From assembly GCF_002699985.1 (NCBI RefSeq), contig NZ_LKBT01000056.1:62001-126000 (forward strand): a stretch of DNA of 64,000 nt. Reading direction: 5' to 3'. This document shows positions 1 through 9,673 of this stretch, piece by piece (the first letter of the stretch is position 1; the number at the start of each line of letters is the position of its first letter). Source of the stretch: Pseudomonas sp. ICMP 561. GTDB taxonomy: Bacteria; Pseudomonadota; Gammaproteobacteria; Pseudomonadales; Pseudomonadaceae. A model generated the notes under the pieces. It made no database searches and was not told the origin of the DNA. It was given only the letters and a program-made list of their open reading frames with translations. The translations under genes were made by a program, and so were the position numbers.

Positions 1-23
1 TCCGTGTCGAGGGTTGAACCAAA

Positions 24-39
24 GGCTAATTCATTAGCC
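24..39. other. Perfect 16-bp palindrome upstream of nrdA
   Basis: GGCTAAT and ATTAGCC are perfect inverted arms separated by two bases. No T-run follows, so it is not an obvious terminator. It could be an operator or the tail of whatever precedes the window. The rest of 1-319 holds no gene; no clear -10/-35 or NrdR box could be picked out for nrdA. Confidence 0.4.
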
Positions 40-272
40 CAAGCTGCGCCCCAGACACCCGAGCGTGCATACCCTCTTTGACTGCAGCAAATTCAAGCAT
101 TTGTTGCAATATTTAACAGGCACCATCCAACAGATTTCCCGAGGCAGCGAGCAACGATCTCGCTGCCTTTTTGACTTCAAAGCCAGGGACGGTGAAACCC
201 GCCATCCCCATCCGTTTTGAGGTCGTTACAGCCGGCGCTTTTGTCGACTGAATGCCTACAAACCGGATCGGT

Positions 273-290
273 GGGTGCTGATTAGCACCC
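273..290 (+). promoter_or_regulatory. Hairpin in the nrdA 5' leader
   Basis: GGGTGCT and AGCACCC form a perfect 7-bp stem with a 4-base loop, ending 29 bases before the nrdA start codon. It would be transcribed in the leader if the promoter lies upstream. It has no T-run, so an operator or mRNA-stability element fits better than a terminator. Role is inference. Confidence 0.4.
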
Positions 291-319
291 AAACAAACAT
301 AGAGAATGTGGAGACACCC

Positions 320-3232
320 ATGCAAACAGACACAACTCGCGAGAACTCGCCGAACCCGGCGCCGCAGACAAGCCAGTCCCAACAGGATCTGTCCGCGACC
401 GCTCCCGGCCAGCTGCGCGTGATCAAGCGTAACGGCACTGTCGTCGCCTACACCGATGACAAAATTACCGTCGCTATCACCAAAGCGTTTCTTGCAGTTG
501 AGGGCGGCACTGCCGCTGCGTCTTCGCGCATCCACGACACCGTGGCCCGTCTGACTGAACAAGTCACCGCGACCTTCAAGCGTCGCATGCCTTCGGGCGG
601 CACCATCCACATCGAAGAAATCCAGGACCAGGTTGAACTGGCCCTCATGCGTGCCGGCGAGCAGAAAGTCGCTCGCGACTACGTCATCTACCGTAACGAG
701 CGCTCCAAGGAGCGTGCCGTTCGTGGCACCGACGCACCGGTCGACGCCCACCCTTCGATCCGCATTACCCGCGCCGACGGCAGCATTGCGCCGCTGGACA
801 TGGGTCGTCTGAACACCATCGTCACTGAAGCGTGTGAAGGCCTGGCTGAAGTCGACGCCAACCTGATCCAGAACGAAACCCTGAAAAACCTGTACGACGG
901 CGTGGCGATGAAAGACGTCAACACCGCTCTGGTGATGACCGCCCGTACCCTGGTTGAGCGCGAGCCGAACTACTCGTTCGTGACCGCCCGCCTGCTGATG
1001 GACACCCTGCGCGCTGAAGGCCTGAATTTCCTGGAAGTGGCCGAAAGCGCTACTCACCACGAAATGGCCGACCTGTATGCCAAGGCCCTGCCTTCGTACA
1101 TCGCCAAAGGCATTCAGTTCGAATTGCTGAACCCGATCCTGGCCACCTTTGACCTGGAAAAACTCGGCAAGGCGATCAACCACGAGCGCGATCAGCAGTT
1201 CACCTACCTGGGCCTGCAAACTCTGTACGACCGTTACTTCATCCACAAGGATGGTATCCGTTTCGAACTGCCGCAGATCTTCTTCATGCGTGTGGCCATG
1301 GGTCTGGCAATCGAAGAGAAAGCCAAAGAAGACCGCGCCATCGAGTTCTACAACCTGTTGTCGTCCTTCGACTACATGGCGTCGACTCCTACGCTGTTCA
1401 ACGCCGGTACCTTGCGTCCGCAGCTGTCCAGCTGCTACCTGACCACCGTTCCGGATGACCTGTCGGGCATTTACCACGCCATCCACGACAACGCCATGCT
1501 GTCCAAATTCGCAGGCGGTCTGGGCAACGACTGGACTCCGGTTCGTGCGCTGGGCTCGTACATCAAAGGCACCAACGGCAAATCCCAGGGCGTTGTACCG
1601 TTCCTGAAAGTCGTGAACGACACCGCCGTAGCCGTTAACCAGGGTGGCAAGCGCAAAGGCGCTGTCTGTGCTTACCTGGAAACCTGGCACATGGACATCG
1701 AAGAGTTCATCGAACTGCGCAAGAACACCGGTGATGACCGTCGTCGTACCCACGACATGAACACTGCCAACTGGATCCCTGACCTGTTCATGAAGCGTGT
1801 CTTCGATGACGGCAAATGGACCCTGTTCTCGCCTTCCGAAGTACCGGACCTGCACGACCTGACCGGTAAAGCCTTCGAAGAGCGTTACGAGTACTACGAA
1901 GCCCTGAGCGAATACCCAGGCAAGATCAAGCTGTTCAAGACCATCCAGGCCAAAGACCTGTGGCGCAAGATGCTCTCGATGCTGTTCGAAACCGGCCACC
2001 CATGGCTGACCTTCAAGGACCCGTGCAACCTGCGTAGCCCGCAGCAGCACGTGGGCGTGGTTCACAGCTCGAACCTGTGCACCGAGATCACCCTGAACAC
2101 CAACAAGGACGAGATCGCAGTCTGCAACCTGGGCTCGATCAACCTGCCGAACCACATCGTGGGCGGCAAGCTGGACACCGACAAGCTCAAGCGCACCATC
2201 GACGTCGCCGTTCGCATGCTCGATAACGTTATCGACATCAACTACTACTCGGTGCCGCAAGCGAAGAACTCCAACTTCCGTCATCGTCCAGTGGGTCTGG
2301 GCATCATGGGCTTCCAGGACGCGCTGTACCTGCAGCACATTCCTTACGGTTCCGATGCGGCTGTCGAGTTCGCCGACCGTTCGATGGAAGCTGTCAGCTA
2401 CTACGCGATCCAGGCCTCTTGCGACCTGGCCGACGAGCGCGGTGCCTACGAGACGTTCCAGGGTTCCCTGTGGTCCAAAGGCGTACTGCCGCTGGATTCG
2501 CAACAGATCCTGATCGAGCAGCGTGGCCAGAAGTACATCGACGTTGACCTGAACGAAACCCTGGACTGGGCGCCAGTACGTGCCCGTGTACAGAAAGGTA
2601 TTCGTAACTCCAACATCATGGCCATCGCACCGACCGCGACCATCGCCAACATCACTGGCGTATCGCAGTCGATCGAACCGACTTACCAGAACCTGTACGT
2701 GAAATCGAACCTCTCGGGCGAATTCACCGTGATCAACCCGTACCTGGTCCGCGACCTCAAAGCCCGCGACCTGTGGGACTCGGTCATGATCAACGACCTG
2801 AAGTACTACGACGGTTCGGTACAACAGATCGAGCGCATCCCACAGGAACTCAAAGACCTGTACGCCACCGCGTTCGAAGTCGACACCAAGTGGATTGTTG
2901 ATGCAGCAAGCCGTCGCCAGAAGTGGATCGACCAGGCTCAGTCCCTGAACCTGTACATCGCTGGCGCATCGGGCAAGAAGCTGGACGTGACCTACCGCAT
3001 GGCCTGGTACCGTGGTCTGAAAACCACTTACTACCTCCGTGCCCTGGCTGCGACCAGCACCGAGAAATCCACCGTCAACACCGGCAAGCTCAACGCAGTA
3101 TCGAGCGGCGGCCACGGCCCGGACGACTCGGCGATCACCGCCCCACGTCCAACCGAAGCTGCACCGGCCGGTCCAGCACCAGTGCCTAAGGCCTGTGCGA
3201 TCGACGAGCCGGATTGCGAAGCTTGCCAATAA
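320..3232 (+). CDS. nrdA: Class Ia ribonucleoside-diphosphate reductase, alpha subunit
   Basis: Catalytic large subunit (970 aa) that reduces NDPs to dNDPs together with NrdB. The N-terminus carries two ATP-cone regulatory modules in a row (about residues 30-135 and 150-235), the arrangement known for Pseudomonas NrdA. Catalytic-core landmarks are the SSCYL cysteine near residue 375, the NLCTEI radical-site Cys/Glu around 595, and the partner cysteine in AVCNLGS about 15 residues later. The tail ends in CEACQ, the redox-active shuttle pair. The ATG at 320 is preferred over an upstream in-frame ATG at 275 because GGAG sits 6 bases before it and the extra 15 residues look like untranslated leader. 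Unlike many pseudomonads, nrdB is not adjacent: a REPIN array and an MCP gene intervene. Confidence 0.97.
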   Translation: MQTDTTRENSPNPAPQTSQSQQDLSATAPGQLRVIKRNGTVVAYTDDKITVAITKAFLAVEGGTAAASSRIHDTVARLTEQVTATFKRRMPSGGTIHIEEIQDQVELALMRAGEQKVARDYVIYRNERSKERAVRGTDAPVDAHPSIRITRADGSIAPLDMGRLNTIVTEACEGLAEVDANLIQNETLKNLYDGVAMKDVNTALVMTARTLVEREPNYSFVTARLLMDTLRAEGLNFLEVAESATHHEMADLYAKALPSYIAKGIQFELLNPILATFDLEKLGKAINHERDQQFTYLGLQTLYDRYFIHKDGIRFELPQIFFMRVAMGLAIEEKAKEDRAIEFYNLLSSFDYMASTPTLFNAGTLRPQLSSCYLTTVPDDLSGIYHAIHDNAMLSKFAGGLGNDWTPVRALGSYIKGTNGKSQGVVPFLKVVNDTAVAVNQGGKRKGAVCAYLETWHMDIEEFIELRKNTGDDRRRTHDMNTANWIPDLFMKRVFDDGKWTLFSPSEVPDLHDLTGKAFEERYEYYEALSEYPGKIKLFKTIQAKDLWRKMLSMLFETGHPWLTFKDPCNLRSPQQHVGVVHSSNLCTEITLNTNKDEIAVCNLGSINLPNHIVGGKLDTDKLKRTIDVAVRMLDNVIDINYYSVPQAKNSNFRHRPVGLGIMGFQDALYLQHIPYGSDAAVEFADRSMEAVSYYAIQASCDLADERGAYETFQGSLWSKGVLPLDSQQILIEQRGQKYIDVDLNETLDWAPVRARVQKGIRNSNIMAIAPTATIANITGVSQSIEPTYQNLYVKSNLSGEFTVINPYLVRDLKARDLWDSVMINDLKYYDGSVQQIERIPQELKDLYATAFEVDTKWIVDAASRRQKWIDQAQSLNLYIAGASGKKLDVTYRMAWYRGLKTTYYLRALAATSTEKSTVNTGKLNAVSSGGHGPDDSAITAPRPTEAAPAGPAPVPKACAIDEPDCEACQ

Positions 3233-3338
3233 GGCAATCTTGAAAGCTGGCCTCGGCTCTTCCTCTGGAATGATATTCCTTGTGGGAGCGAGGCTTGCCC
3301 GCGATAAGGTCACCCTGCTGTAACTACCGAAATACAAA

Positions 3339-3361
3339 CCGGGAGCCTCAAACCCTCCCGG
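3339..3361 (+). terminator. Possible weak terminator after nrdA
   Basis: CCGGGAG and CTCCCGG form a 7-bp GC-rich stem with a 9-base loop about 105 bases after nrdA. There is no T-run, so intrinsic termination is uncertain. A half REP (about 3281-3307) lies just upstream. Between 3362 and 3501 nothing else is recognisable. Confidence 0.25.
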
Positions 3362-3501
3362 CTTCACCCCGCAAAACCGCTACCTGCACAGGTCGCCCGC
3401 GTCCCCCCCTCTCCCTCGCTGCAAACAAAGCCTACTGCGCCAAAACCCATCGCAACAAAACAACCTGACACCGCACATCCTTCCCAATTAATCCCATCCC
3501 G

Positions 3502-4770
3502 GTGGGAGCGCACTCATTCGCGAAAGCGGTGTGTCAGACGCAGATTTTTTGCAGGGAAAATACCTTCGCGAATGAATTCGCTCCTACCAAAAACGGTGCA
3601 GGCAGGTGTTAACGCTGTGAACACCCATCCTGGTGGGAGCGAATTCATTCGCGAAAGCGGTGGGTCAGACGCAGATTTTTCGCAGAAGAAATGCTTTCGC
3701 GAATGAATTCGCTCCTACCAGAAACAGTGCAGTCAGGTGTTAACGCTGTGAACACCCATCCCGGTGGGAGCGCATTCATTCGCGAAAGCGGTGTGTCAAA
3801 CGCAGACTTTTTGCAGGAAAAATGCTTTCGCGAATGAATTCGCCCCTACCGAAAAACAGTGCAGGCAGGTGTTAACGCTGTGAACCCATCCCGGTAGGAG
3901 CGAATTCATTCGCGAAAGCGGTGGGTCAGACGCAGATTTTTTGCAGGAGAAATGCCTTCGCGAATGAATTCGCTCCTACCGAAAAACAGTGCAGTCAGGT
4001 GTTAACGCTGTGAACACACCTCCCGGTAGGAGCGAATTCATTCGCGAAAGCGGTGCGTCAGACGCAGATTTTTTGCAGGGAAAATACCTTCGCGAATTAA
4101 TTCGCTCCCACCAGAAACAGTGCAGGCAGGTGTTAACGCTGTGAACACACATCCCGGTGGGAGCGAATTCATTCGCGAAAGCGGTACGTCAGACGCAGAT
4201 TTTTTGCAGGGAAAATGCCTTAGCGAATGAATTCGCCCCTACCGAAAAACAGTGCAGTCAGGTGTTAACGCTGTGAACACACCTCCCGGTAGGAGCGAAT
4301 TCATTCGCGAAAGCGGTGTGTCAGACGCAGACTTTTTGCATGGAAAATACCTTCGCGAATGAATTCGCTCCTACCAAAAACAGTGCAGTCAGGTGTTAAC
4401 GCTGTGAACACCCCATCCCGGTAGGAGCGAATTCATTCGCGAAAGCGGTGTGTCAGACGCAGATTTTTTGCAGGGAAAATACCTTCGCGAATGAATTCGC
4501 TCCTACCAAAAACAGTGCAGTCAGGTGTTAACGCTGTGAACACCCCATCCCGGTAGGAGCGAATTCATTCGCGAAAGCGGTGTGTCAGACGCAGATTTTT
4601 TGCAGGGAAAATACCTTCGCGAATGAATTCGCTCCTACCAAAAACAGTGCAGTCAGGTGTTAACGCTGTGAACACCCCATCCCGGTAGGAGCGAATTCAT
4701 TCGCGAAAGCGGTGTGTCAGACGCAGATTTTTTGCAGGGAAAATACCTTCGCGAATGAATTCGCTCCTAC
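3502..4770. repeat. Tandem array of ten REPIN units (~132 bp period)
   Basis: Each unit is a long hairpin: GTAGGAGCGAATTCATTCGC on the left, a ~45-base loop containing a conserved GTCAGACGCAGA core, then the inverted arm ending in TTCGCTCCTAC. Units start near 3502, 3633, 3764, 3894, 4026, 4157, 4289, 4421, 4553 and 4685, a period of 130-132. The ~42-46-base linker between hairpins, containing GTCAGGTGTTAACGCTGTGA, is also conserved, so the whole REPIN plus linker was amplified as one tandem unit. The last three or four copies are almost identical, pointing to recent expansion; older copies carry GTGGGAG, GCCCCTAC and small-indel variants. No coding sequence is present. Confidence 0.95.
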
Positions 4771-4957
4771 CAAAAACAGTGCAATCAGAGCCAGACGGAC
4801 GGACGGGCTCACTAAATTCCATAGCATGCCGCTATGCCTACTGTAGCTACCCTCAATTGGGCTTAAAGGCCGACTGAAGATACCTTCCCGTTATCGCAAT
4901 ATATGGCGCATTGACACCAACGCGCTTCAGCTACTTGTTTACCCACGAGTTCACCCC

Positions 4958-6598
4958 ATGAAAAATCCGATATCCCTCGCATCGCGCATCGGCCTGGGCT
5001 TTGCCGCCATCGTGTCGCTGCTTGTATTGATTACCGCCGTGGGTATTCAACGAGTTGGATTTATCGACTCCACCCTGGAAGACGTCAGCAATAACGCCGC
5101 GAAAGTGCAGCGCTACGCAATCAACTTCCGCGGTAGCGTGCACAACCGCGCGATCGCCATTCGCGATGCCGTGCTGGTGACCAATGATCGCGACCTTGAA
5201 TCCCACCTGGCCGAAGTCAGCAGCCTGCAAAAAGACTACGTGGACTCAGCCACGCCGATGGACCAACTCTTCGCGAGCAACACCGTCACCCCGCAAGAGC
5301 AATCCATGCTGCAGGCCATCAAAGACATCGAACAGCGCACCCTGGCCTCCACGAAAAAACTGATCGACCTGCGCCGCACCGGCGACATCGCGGGTTCTCA
5401 GGCTTTGCTGCTCAACCAGATATCCGCCGACTACAGCGAGTGGCTCAAGCGCATCAACGCCTTGATCGACTATGAAGAAGCGTCCATCAAATCGCAGCTC
5501 AGTGACGTGCAGGCCACCGCTAGCCAGTTTCGCGGCTTGATGTTGCTGGCGACTGGCGCGGCTTTGTTGCTGAGCATCTTCCTGTCGATCCTCATCATCC
5601 GCTTCGTCAAATCCACCCTCGGCGCAGAACCTACTGAAGTGGCTCAAGCCATCCAGCGTCTTGCCGCGGGCGACCTGCAGCAAAGCATCGTCACGCCCTA
5701 CCCCGACAGCGTGATGGGCGTACTGAAAACTGCCCTCAGCCGCCTGGCTGACACCATTACCCAAGTGCGCATGGCCGCTCAGGAAGTGAATCAGTCCTCA
5801 ACACTGCTGTCCGCCACGTCGATCACCAACAACGACCAGATCAACCTGCAAACCCGTGAAGCTGAACAAGTGGCCACCGCCATCACGCAAATGGCAGCCA
5901 CCGTCAACGAAGTCACCGGTTACGCATCCCAAGCCGCCGATGCAACGCGTCTGGCCGACGGCGAAGTGGAAAGCGGTAACCAGTTGGTCGCGGGCACCAC
6001 CCTGGCGATTGAACAATTGGCCACGTCACTGGCGGAAACCACCCTGACCGTGGAGCGGGTGTCCAAACAAAGCGAAGAGATCGAGAGCGTGATCGACGTC
6101 ATCAACTCAATTGCCTCTCAAACCAACCTGCTGGCCCTCAACGCGGCCATCGAAGCGGCAAGGGCTGGCGAGCACGGCCGGGGCTTTGCGGTCGTCGCCG
6201 ATGAAGTGCGCTCGCTGGCCAACCGCACCCAGCGCTCGACGCAAGACATTCGGGACATGATCAGCACCCTGCAAAGTGGTACTGAAGCCGCCGCGCAAAC
6301 CATGCGTGACAACTGCGAACTGGTAGGTCGCACCGTAGAGCAAACCCGCAATGCACAAGGCGCGCTGTCCAAAATCAGTCAGGAAGTGGGCGCCATCAAC
6401 CGCATGAACGCACAGATCGCCAGCGCCTCGGTGCAGCAAAACAGCGTGGCCGAAGAAGTGGCTGTCAACATCAACCGCATTCACGGCTCAACCGTGCAGT
6501 CCGCTACCGGATCAAAACAAGTGGCCACCGCAAGCCAGGAACTGGCCCAACTGGCAGACCGCCTCACCCAGAAAGTGGCGTTCTTCAAAGTCGGCTGA
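4958..6598 (+). CDS. Methyl-accepting chemotaxis protein
   Basis: Transmembrane chemoreceptor of 546 aa. TM1 (about residues 10-30), a ~160-residue periplasmic region of predicted helices resembling a 4HB_MCP sensor, TM2 (about 190-215), a HAMP-like linker, then the cytoplasmic signalling domain. The conserved hairpin tip IASQTNLLALNAAIEAARAG (about 384-403) followed by HGRGFAVVADEVRSLA contacts CheA/CheW. No C-terminal CheR/CheB-docking pentapeptide is visible. No strong ribosome-binding site precedes the ATG, but the start matches the usual MCP N-terminus. Ligand unknown. It lies between the REPIN array and nrdB and is probably its own transcription unit. Confidence 0.93.
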   Translation: MKNPISLASRIGLGFAAIVSLLVLITAVGIQRVGFIDSTLEDVSNNAAKVQRYAINFRGSVHNRAIAIRDAVLVTNDRDLESHLAEVSSLQKDYVDSATPMDQLFASNTVTPQEQSMLQAIKDIEQRTLASTKKLIDLRRTGDIAGSQALLLNQISADYSEWLKRINALIDYEEASIKSQLSDVQATASQFRGLMLLATGAALLLSIFLSILIIRFVKSTLGAEPTEVAQAIQRLAAGDLQQSIVTPYPDSVMGVLKTALSRLADTITQVRMAAQEVNQSSTLLSATSITNNDQINLQTREAEQVATAITQMAATVNEVTGYASQAADATRLADGEVESGNQLVAGTTLAIEQLATSLAETTLTVERVSKQSEEIESVIDVINSIASQTNLLALNAAIEAARAGEHGRGFAVVADEVRSLANRTQRSTQDIRDMISTLQSGTEAAAQTMRDNCELVGRTVEQTRNAQGALSKISQEVGAINRMNAQIASASVQQNSVAEEVAVNINRIHGSTVQSATGSKQVATASQELAQLADRLTQKVAFFKVG

Positions 6599-6649
6599 GC
6601 CAAAGGGCAGCGCAGAAAACAAGGCGTGGATCGCGGTGCCCTCGGCCCG

Positions 6650-6828
6650 GTAGGAGCGAACTTGTTCGCGAGGCGTCATACCTGAAACACCACGAAGCCC
6701 CTCTCGCCAACAAGTTGCCTCCTACCCGAACGGCCTGACACCGTGCAAAACGGTAGGAGCGAACTTGTTCGCGAGGCGTCATACCTGAAACACCGCGCAG
6801 CCCCTCTCGCCAACAAGTTGCCTCCTAC
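6650..6828. repeat. Two tandem REPINs
   Basis: Two near-identical hairpins (6650-6725 and 6753-6828), each beginning GTAGGAGCGAACTTGTTCGC and ending in the inverted arm CAACAAGTTGCCTCCTAC. The period is 103 bases. This is a different REP family from the array at 3502-4770. Confidence 0.85.
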
Positions 6829-7000
6829 CCGAACGGCGACACCGCGCCACACCAACCGTTGGTCGCCTAAAAACCACTACCGCACAGCCCCTCCCCGCCA
6901 CACCCCCCGGTATCCAAGGCATAGCGAAACATTGACCCCCGTCAAGCCAAATCCCCATACCGCAAATGCGTCGCAACGACACATTGCCGGACACCCTCAT

Positions 7001-7047
7001 GACCTATATGCTGTGTTTCGAAAAATGAAAAACACTACATAAGGGAT
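7001..7047. promoter_or_regulatory. Pair of NrdR-box-like sites upstream of nrdB
   Basis: Two 16-mers resemble the NrdR box ACACwATATATwGTGT: GACCTATATGCTGTGT (7001-7016) and ACACTACATAAGGGAT (7032-7047), about 11 of 16 positions each. Their starts are 31 bases apart, the helical spacing known for tandem NrdR boxes upstream of RNR genes. They lie about 365 bases before nrdB, so the controlled promoter is probably near here with a long leader. NrdR regulation is inference. Confidence 0.5.
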
Positions 7048-7143
7048 TTCCGCTGTATTTCCGGCCGCTACTTCTCCACTGAGAACGAACCCCCAAATGC
7101 AGAAGAAAATAACGAAATTCCTTCCTCAAACGCAGTTACGGAT

Positions 7144-7172
7144 GAACAAGTGTCGGGCGAAATCTGTATAAT
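7144..7172 (+). promoter_or_regulatory. Candidate nrdB promoter (TATAAT)
   Basis: A perfect -10 hexamer TATAAT at 7167-7172, with only a poor -35 (GAACAA, 7144-7149). A transcript from here would have a ~230-base leader before nrdB; no ORF or named riboswitch was recognised in that leader (7180-7411). Confidence 0.35.
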
Positions 7173-7411
7173 CCCGCGCTCGCTCCAAGGTACTCAAATG
7201 ACCCTTTGCCCACGCAATGCTGTCTTGCCTGAAAGCCACCTTGAGTCCCCGTTTTGCTCGCCTGTAAGGCCCCAAAGGCGCGGCGACAAATCCAATGATC
7301 GATCCGCAGCACCACAAACAGGTCGATCCTGAGTAAAACTCGAAAATTCCGTTGCCGGCGTCATCCACTCGACGCAGGCACTACATCCTTTGAAATTCAG
7401 GAGCTTCCACC

Positions 7412-8659
7412 ATGCTGAGCTGGGACGAATTCGATAAAGAAGACGGCGAAGTAGCTGTCAAAGCAACCAACGCCGGTCACGCTAACGAAGCCAACATGGA
7501 CCGCCTCGACAGCGCCGGTGGCGCCGCAGCCACCGAAGCTCGCGCCGTCACCGACAAAGACTCTGCTGCCCTGATCCGCGCCAAAAAAGCACTGGACGCA
7601 CTGGACGTCGCCGAAGGCCTGGCTGAACTCGAAGGCGCCAGCGCCCGCGTTGCCGTTGACGAAAAAATGATGATCAACTGCCGCGCCGACCTTAACCAAC
7701 TCGTGCCTTTCAAGTACGACTGGGCGTGGCAGAAGTACCTGGACGGTTGCGCAAACCACTGGATGCCGCAAGAGGTCAACATGACCGCCGACATCGCCCT
7801 GTGGAGAGACCCACAAGGCCTGACCGACGACGAGCGCCGCATCGTCATGCGTAACCTGGGCTTTTTCTCCACCGCCGACTCCCTGGTTGCCAACAACCTG
7901 GTACTGGCCGTGTACCGCCTGATCACCAACCCGGAGTGCCGCCAGTACATCCTGCGCCAGGCCTTCGAAGAGGCGATCCACACCCACGCTTACCAGTACT
8001 GCATCGAATCGCTGGCCATGGATGAAGGCGAGATCTTCAACATGTACCACGAGATTCCATCGGTCGCGAAGAAAGCCGCCTGGGGCCTGAAATACACCCG
8101 TTCGATCTCCGATCCGAAGTTCGAAACCGGCACCGTCGAAACCGACAAAGAATTGCTGCGCAACCTGATCGCCTACTACTGCGTACTGGAAGGCATCTTC
8201 TTCTACTGCGGCTTCACCCAGATCCTGTCCATGGGCCGTCGCAACAAAATGACCGGTGTCGCCGAGCAGTTCCAGTACATCCTGCGCGACGAATCCATGC
8301 ACCTGAACTTCGGCATCGACGTGATCAACCAGATCAAAATCGAAAACCCACACCTGTGGGACGCCGAAATGAAGGAAGAAGCCAGCCAGATGATTCTGCA
8401 AGGCACCCAACTGGAAATCGAATACGCACGCGACACCATGCCGCGCGGCGTACTGGGCATGAACGCTGCGATGATGGAGGACTACCTCAAGTTCATCGCT
8501 AACCGTCGCCTGAGCCAAATCGGTTTGAAAGAAGAGTACCCAGGTACCACCAACCCATTCCCATGGATGAGCGAAATCATGGACTTGAAGAAAGAGAAAA
8601 ACTTCTTCGAGACGCGGGTTATTGAGTATCAGACTGGTGGGGCGTTGAGCTGGGATTGA
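7412..8659 (+). CDS. nrdB: Class Ia ribonucleoside-diphosphate reductase, beta subunit
   Basis: Radical-generating small subunit (415 aa) that supplies the tyrosyl radical to NrdA. Metal and radical residues are visible in order: FEEAIHTHAYQY (Glu and His ligands plus the radical Tyr) near residue 190, VLEGIFFYCGF (Glu ligand) near 270, and RDESMHLNFG (Glu/His ligands) near 307. The N-terminal ~85 residues are an Ala/Asp-rich extension typical of Pseudomonas NrdB. AGGAG 8 bases before the ATG fixes the start. It is transcribed separately from nrdA here and is followed by a strong terminator. Confidence 0.97.
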   Translation: MLSWDEFDKEDGEVAVKATNAGHANEANMDRLDSAGGAAATEARAVTDKDSAALIRAKKALDALDVAEGLAELEGASARVAVDEKMMINCRADLNQLVPFKYDWAWQKYLDGCANHWMPQEVNMTADIALWRDPQGLTDDERRIVMRNLGFFSTADSLVANNLVLAVYRLITNPECRQYILRQAFEEAIHTHAYQYCIESLAMDEGEIFNMYHEIPSVAKKAAWGLKYTRSISDPKFETGTVETDKELLRNLIAYYCVLEGIFFYCGFTQILSMGRRNKMTGVAEQFQYILRDESMHLNFGIDVINQIKIENPHLWDAEMKEEASQMILQGTQLEIEYARDTMPRGVLGMNAAMMEDYLKFIANRRLSQIGLKEEYPGTTNPFPWMSEIMDLKKEKNFFETRVIEYQTGGALSWD

Positions 8660-8690
8660 TTGATCCCCCGCTCACAAGCTTCAAATGAAA

Positions 8691-8720
8691 GGGCTGCCTG
8701 AAAAGGTGGCCCTTTTTTAT
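8691..8720 (+). terminator. Rho-independent terminator of nrdB
   Basis: GGGCTGCC and GGTGGCCC pair in an 8-bp stem (two G-U pairs) around a TGAAAA loop, followed by TTTTTTATT. It starts 31 bases after the nrdB stop. Confidence 0.85.
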
Positions 8721-8816
8721 TGGCTATGTATGCCGTTGAATGACAGGTTGATCGATGAGCTACGGAGTGGCCCCGATGTCCCTGACACCGCGCCGTCTCG
8801 CGGCAACATAGATCTG

Positions 8817-8906
8817 GTAGGACCGGATTTATCCGGGAAGGCAGCATTCCAGACGACGATGATGTGGCGGATGTACCGACCTATTCCCGAATGAATTCGG
8901 TCCCAC
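8817..8906. repeat. REPIN
   Basis: Hairpin with arms GTAGGACCGGATTTATCCGGGA and an inverted arm that ends GGTCCCAC. The right arm has a mixed-family core (AATGAATTCGG), so the two REPs are diverged. Confidence 0.7.
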
Positions 8907-8955
8907 GGGTTCCGTGTGAATTCAGACAATTACACTTCTTTGATGAACGCGCCGA

Positions 8956-9432
8956 TCACAAGATTCTTGAATCCCATTTCTCGTTCCCATACCGACGGGA
9001 CTTGTAACTGTCGATCTTCCACTCCCCCGCTTTTTTCAACATGACGAAGAGATACTCGTCCTGAAAGCTCGTCTCCGTTTTAATCACCACTTCGGCTCTG
9101 GATTTGGTTTTGATCTCCACCAGGACTTCCGTTGGACTTTCGACACCGTTGAATTTAGCTGGGAAGCCAAAACTTCCAGGATTTTTGCCGCCGTACACCC
9201 GACGCTTATCAGTGCAGTAATGATCAAACAGCGGGGCCGTCCGCTCACCGAATATCGCAAACCAATCGGTTCTGCCTTCCGCGTAGTGGTATTCGATGCC
9301 CGGATACTTCTGCCGTAGCTCACCATCTTCTTTTTTACTTCCGGCGTAGATATCACGCTCGATCGAATTCCATTTAGTCCCGAATTCACTGACGTGCAAT
9401 GCCAGATGTGATTTGAGTGAAGCTTCGTCCAT
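8956..9432 (-). CDS. Probable NTF2-fold immunity-like protein
   Basis: Small soluble protein of 158 aa with no signal peptide or TM segment. The N-terminal helix, the middle YHYAEGRTDWFAIFGERTAP stretch and the strand-rich C-terminus EYLFVMLKKAGEWKIDSYK, closing with a basic tail, match the layout of NTF2-fold immunity proteins of bacterial polymorphic toxin systems. No toxin gene is adjacent. A second, shorter frame overlaps but is Arg/Ser-rich and lacks domain character. Family assignment is by pattern and is moderate; function as an antitoxin is inference from the neighbourhood of other immunity-like genes. Confidence 0.7.
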   Translation of the reverse strand: MDEASLKSHLALHVSEFGTKWNSIERDIYAGSKKEDGELRQKYPGIEYHYAEGRTDWFAIFGERTAPLFDHYCTDKRRVYGGKNPGSFGFPAKFNGVESPTEVLVEIKTKSRAEVVIKTETSFQDEYLFVMLKKAGEWKIDSYKSRRYGNEKWDSRIL

Positions 9433-9673
9433 TTACCTGGCTCCAGAATTTCCATTGATGCAGAACACTGCTTGAACGCAGCCGTCTTTCGACGATCGAT
9501 TTCGTAGCTTACAAAGAGCCAGGCCTGATGGCTATCACAGGTTCAAATCGGGCTCTCATGGACACACCGTCCCTCCCCACCTCACTTCACATCGCAATGT
9601 ATGGCACGATAATCTTCGAAGGAACATCGCCATAAGCAACCCGCGTATTTTGAACCAGAGACAGGACGCTGAA

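Noticed and set aside
1..319. NrdR boxes before nrdA
   Set aside because: No 16-mer resembling the box with a partner at 31-32 bases could be found.
113..3367. Very long open frame on the minus strand opposite nrdA
   Set aside because: It mirrors nrdA codon structure and has no recognised domain; high-GC third positions leave antisense frames open.
3502..4770. CRISPR-like regular repeat
   Set aside because: The period is ~132 bp, repeats are long palindromes and linkers are nearly identical between units, so there are no variable spacers.
4861..4895. Possible sigma-28 promoter before the first MCP gene
   Set aside because: TTAAAG and CCCGTTAT are present but their spacing does not fit.
7397..8518. 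Long minus-strand frame opposite nrdB
   Set aside because: Shadow of nrdB, without domain pattern or ribosome-binding site.
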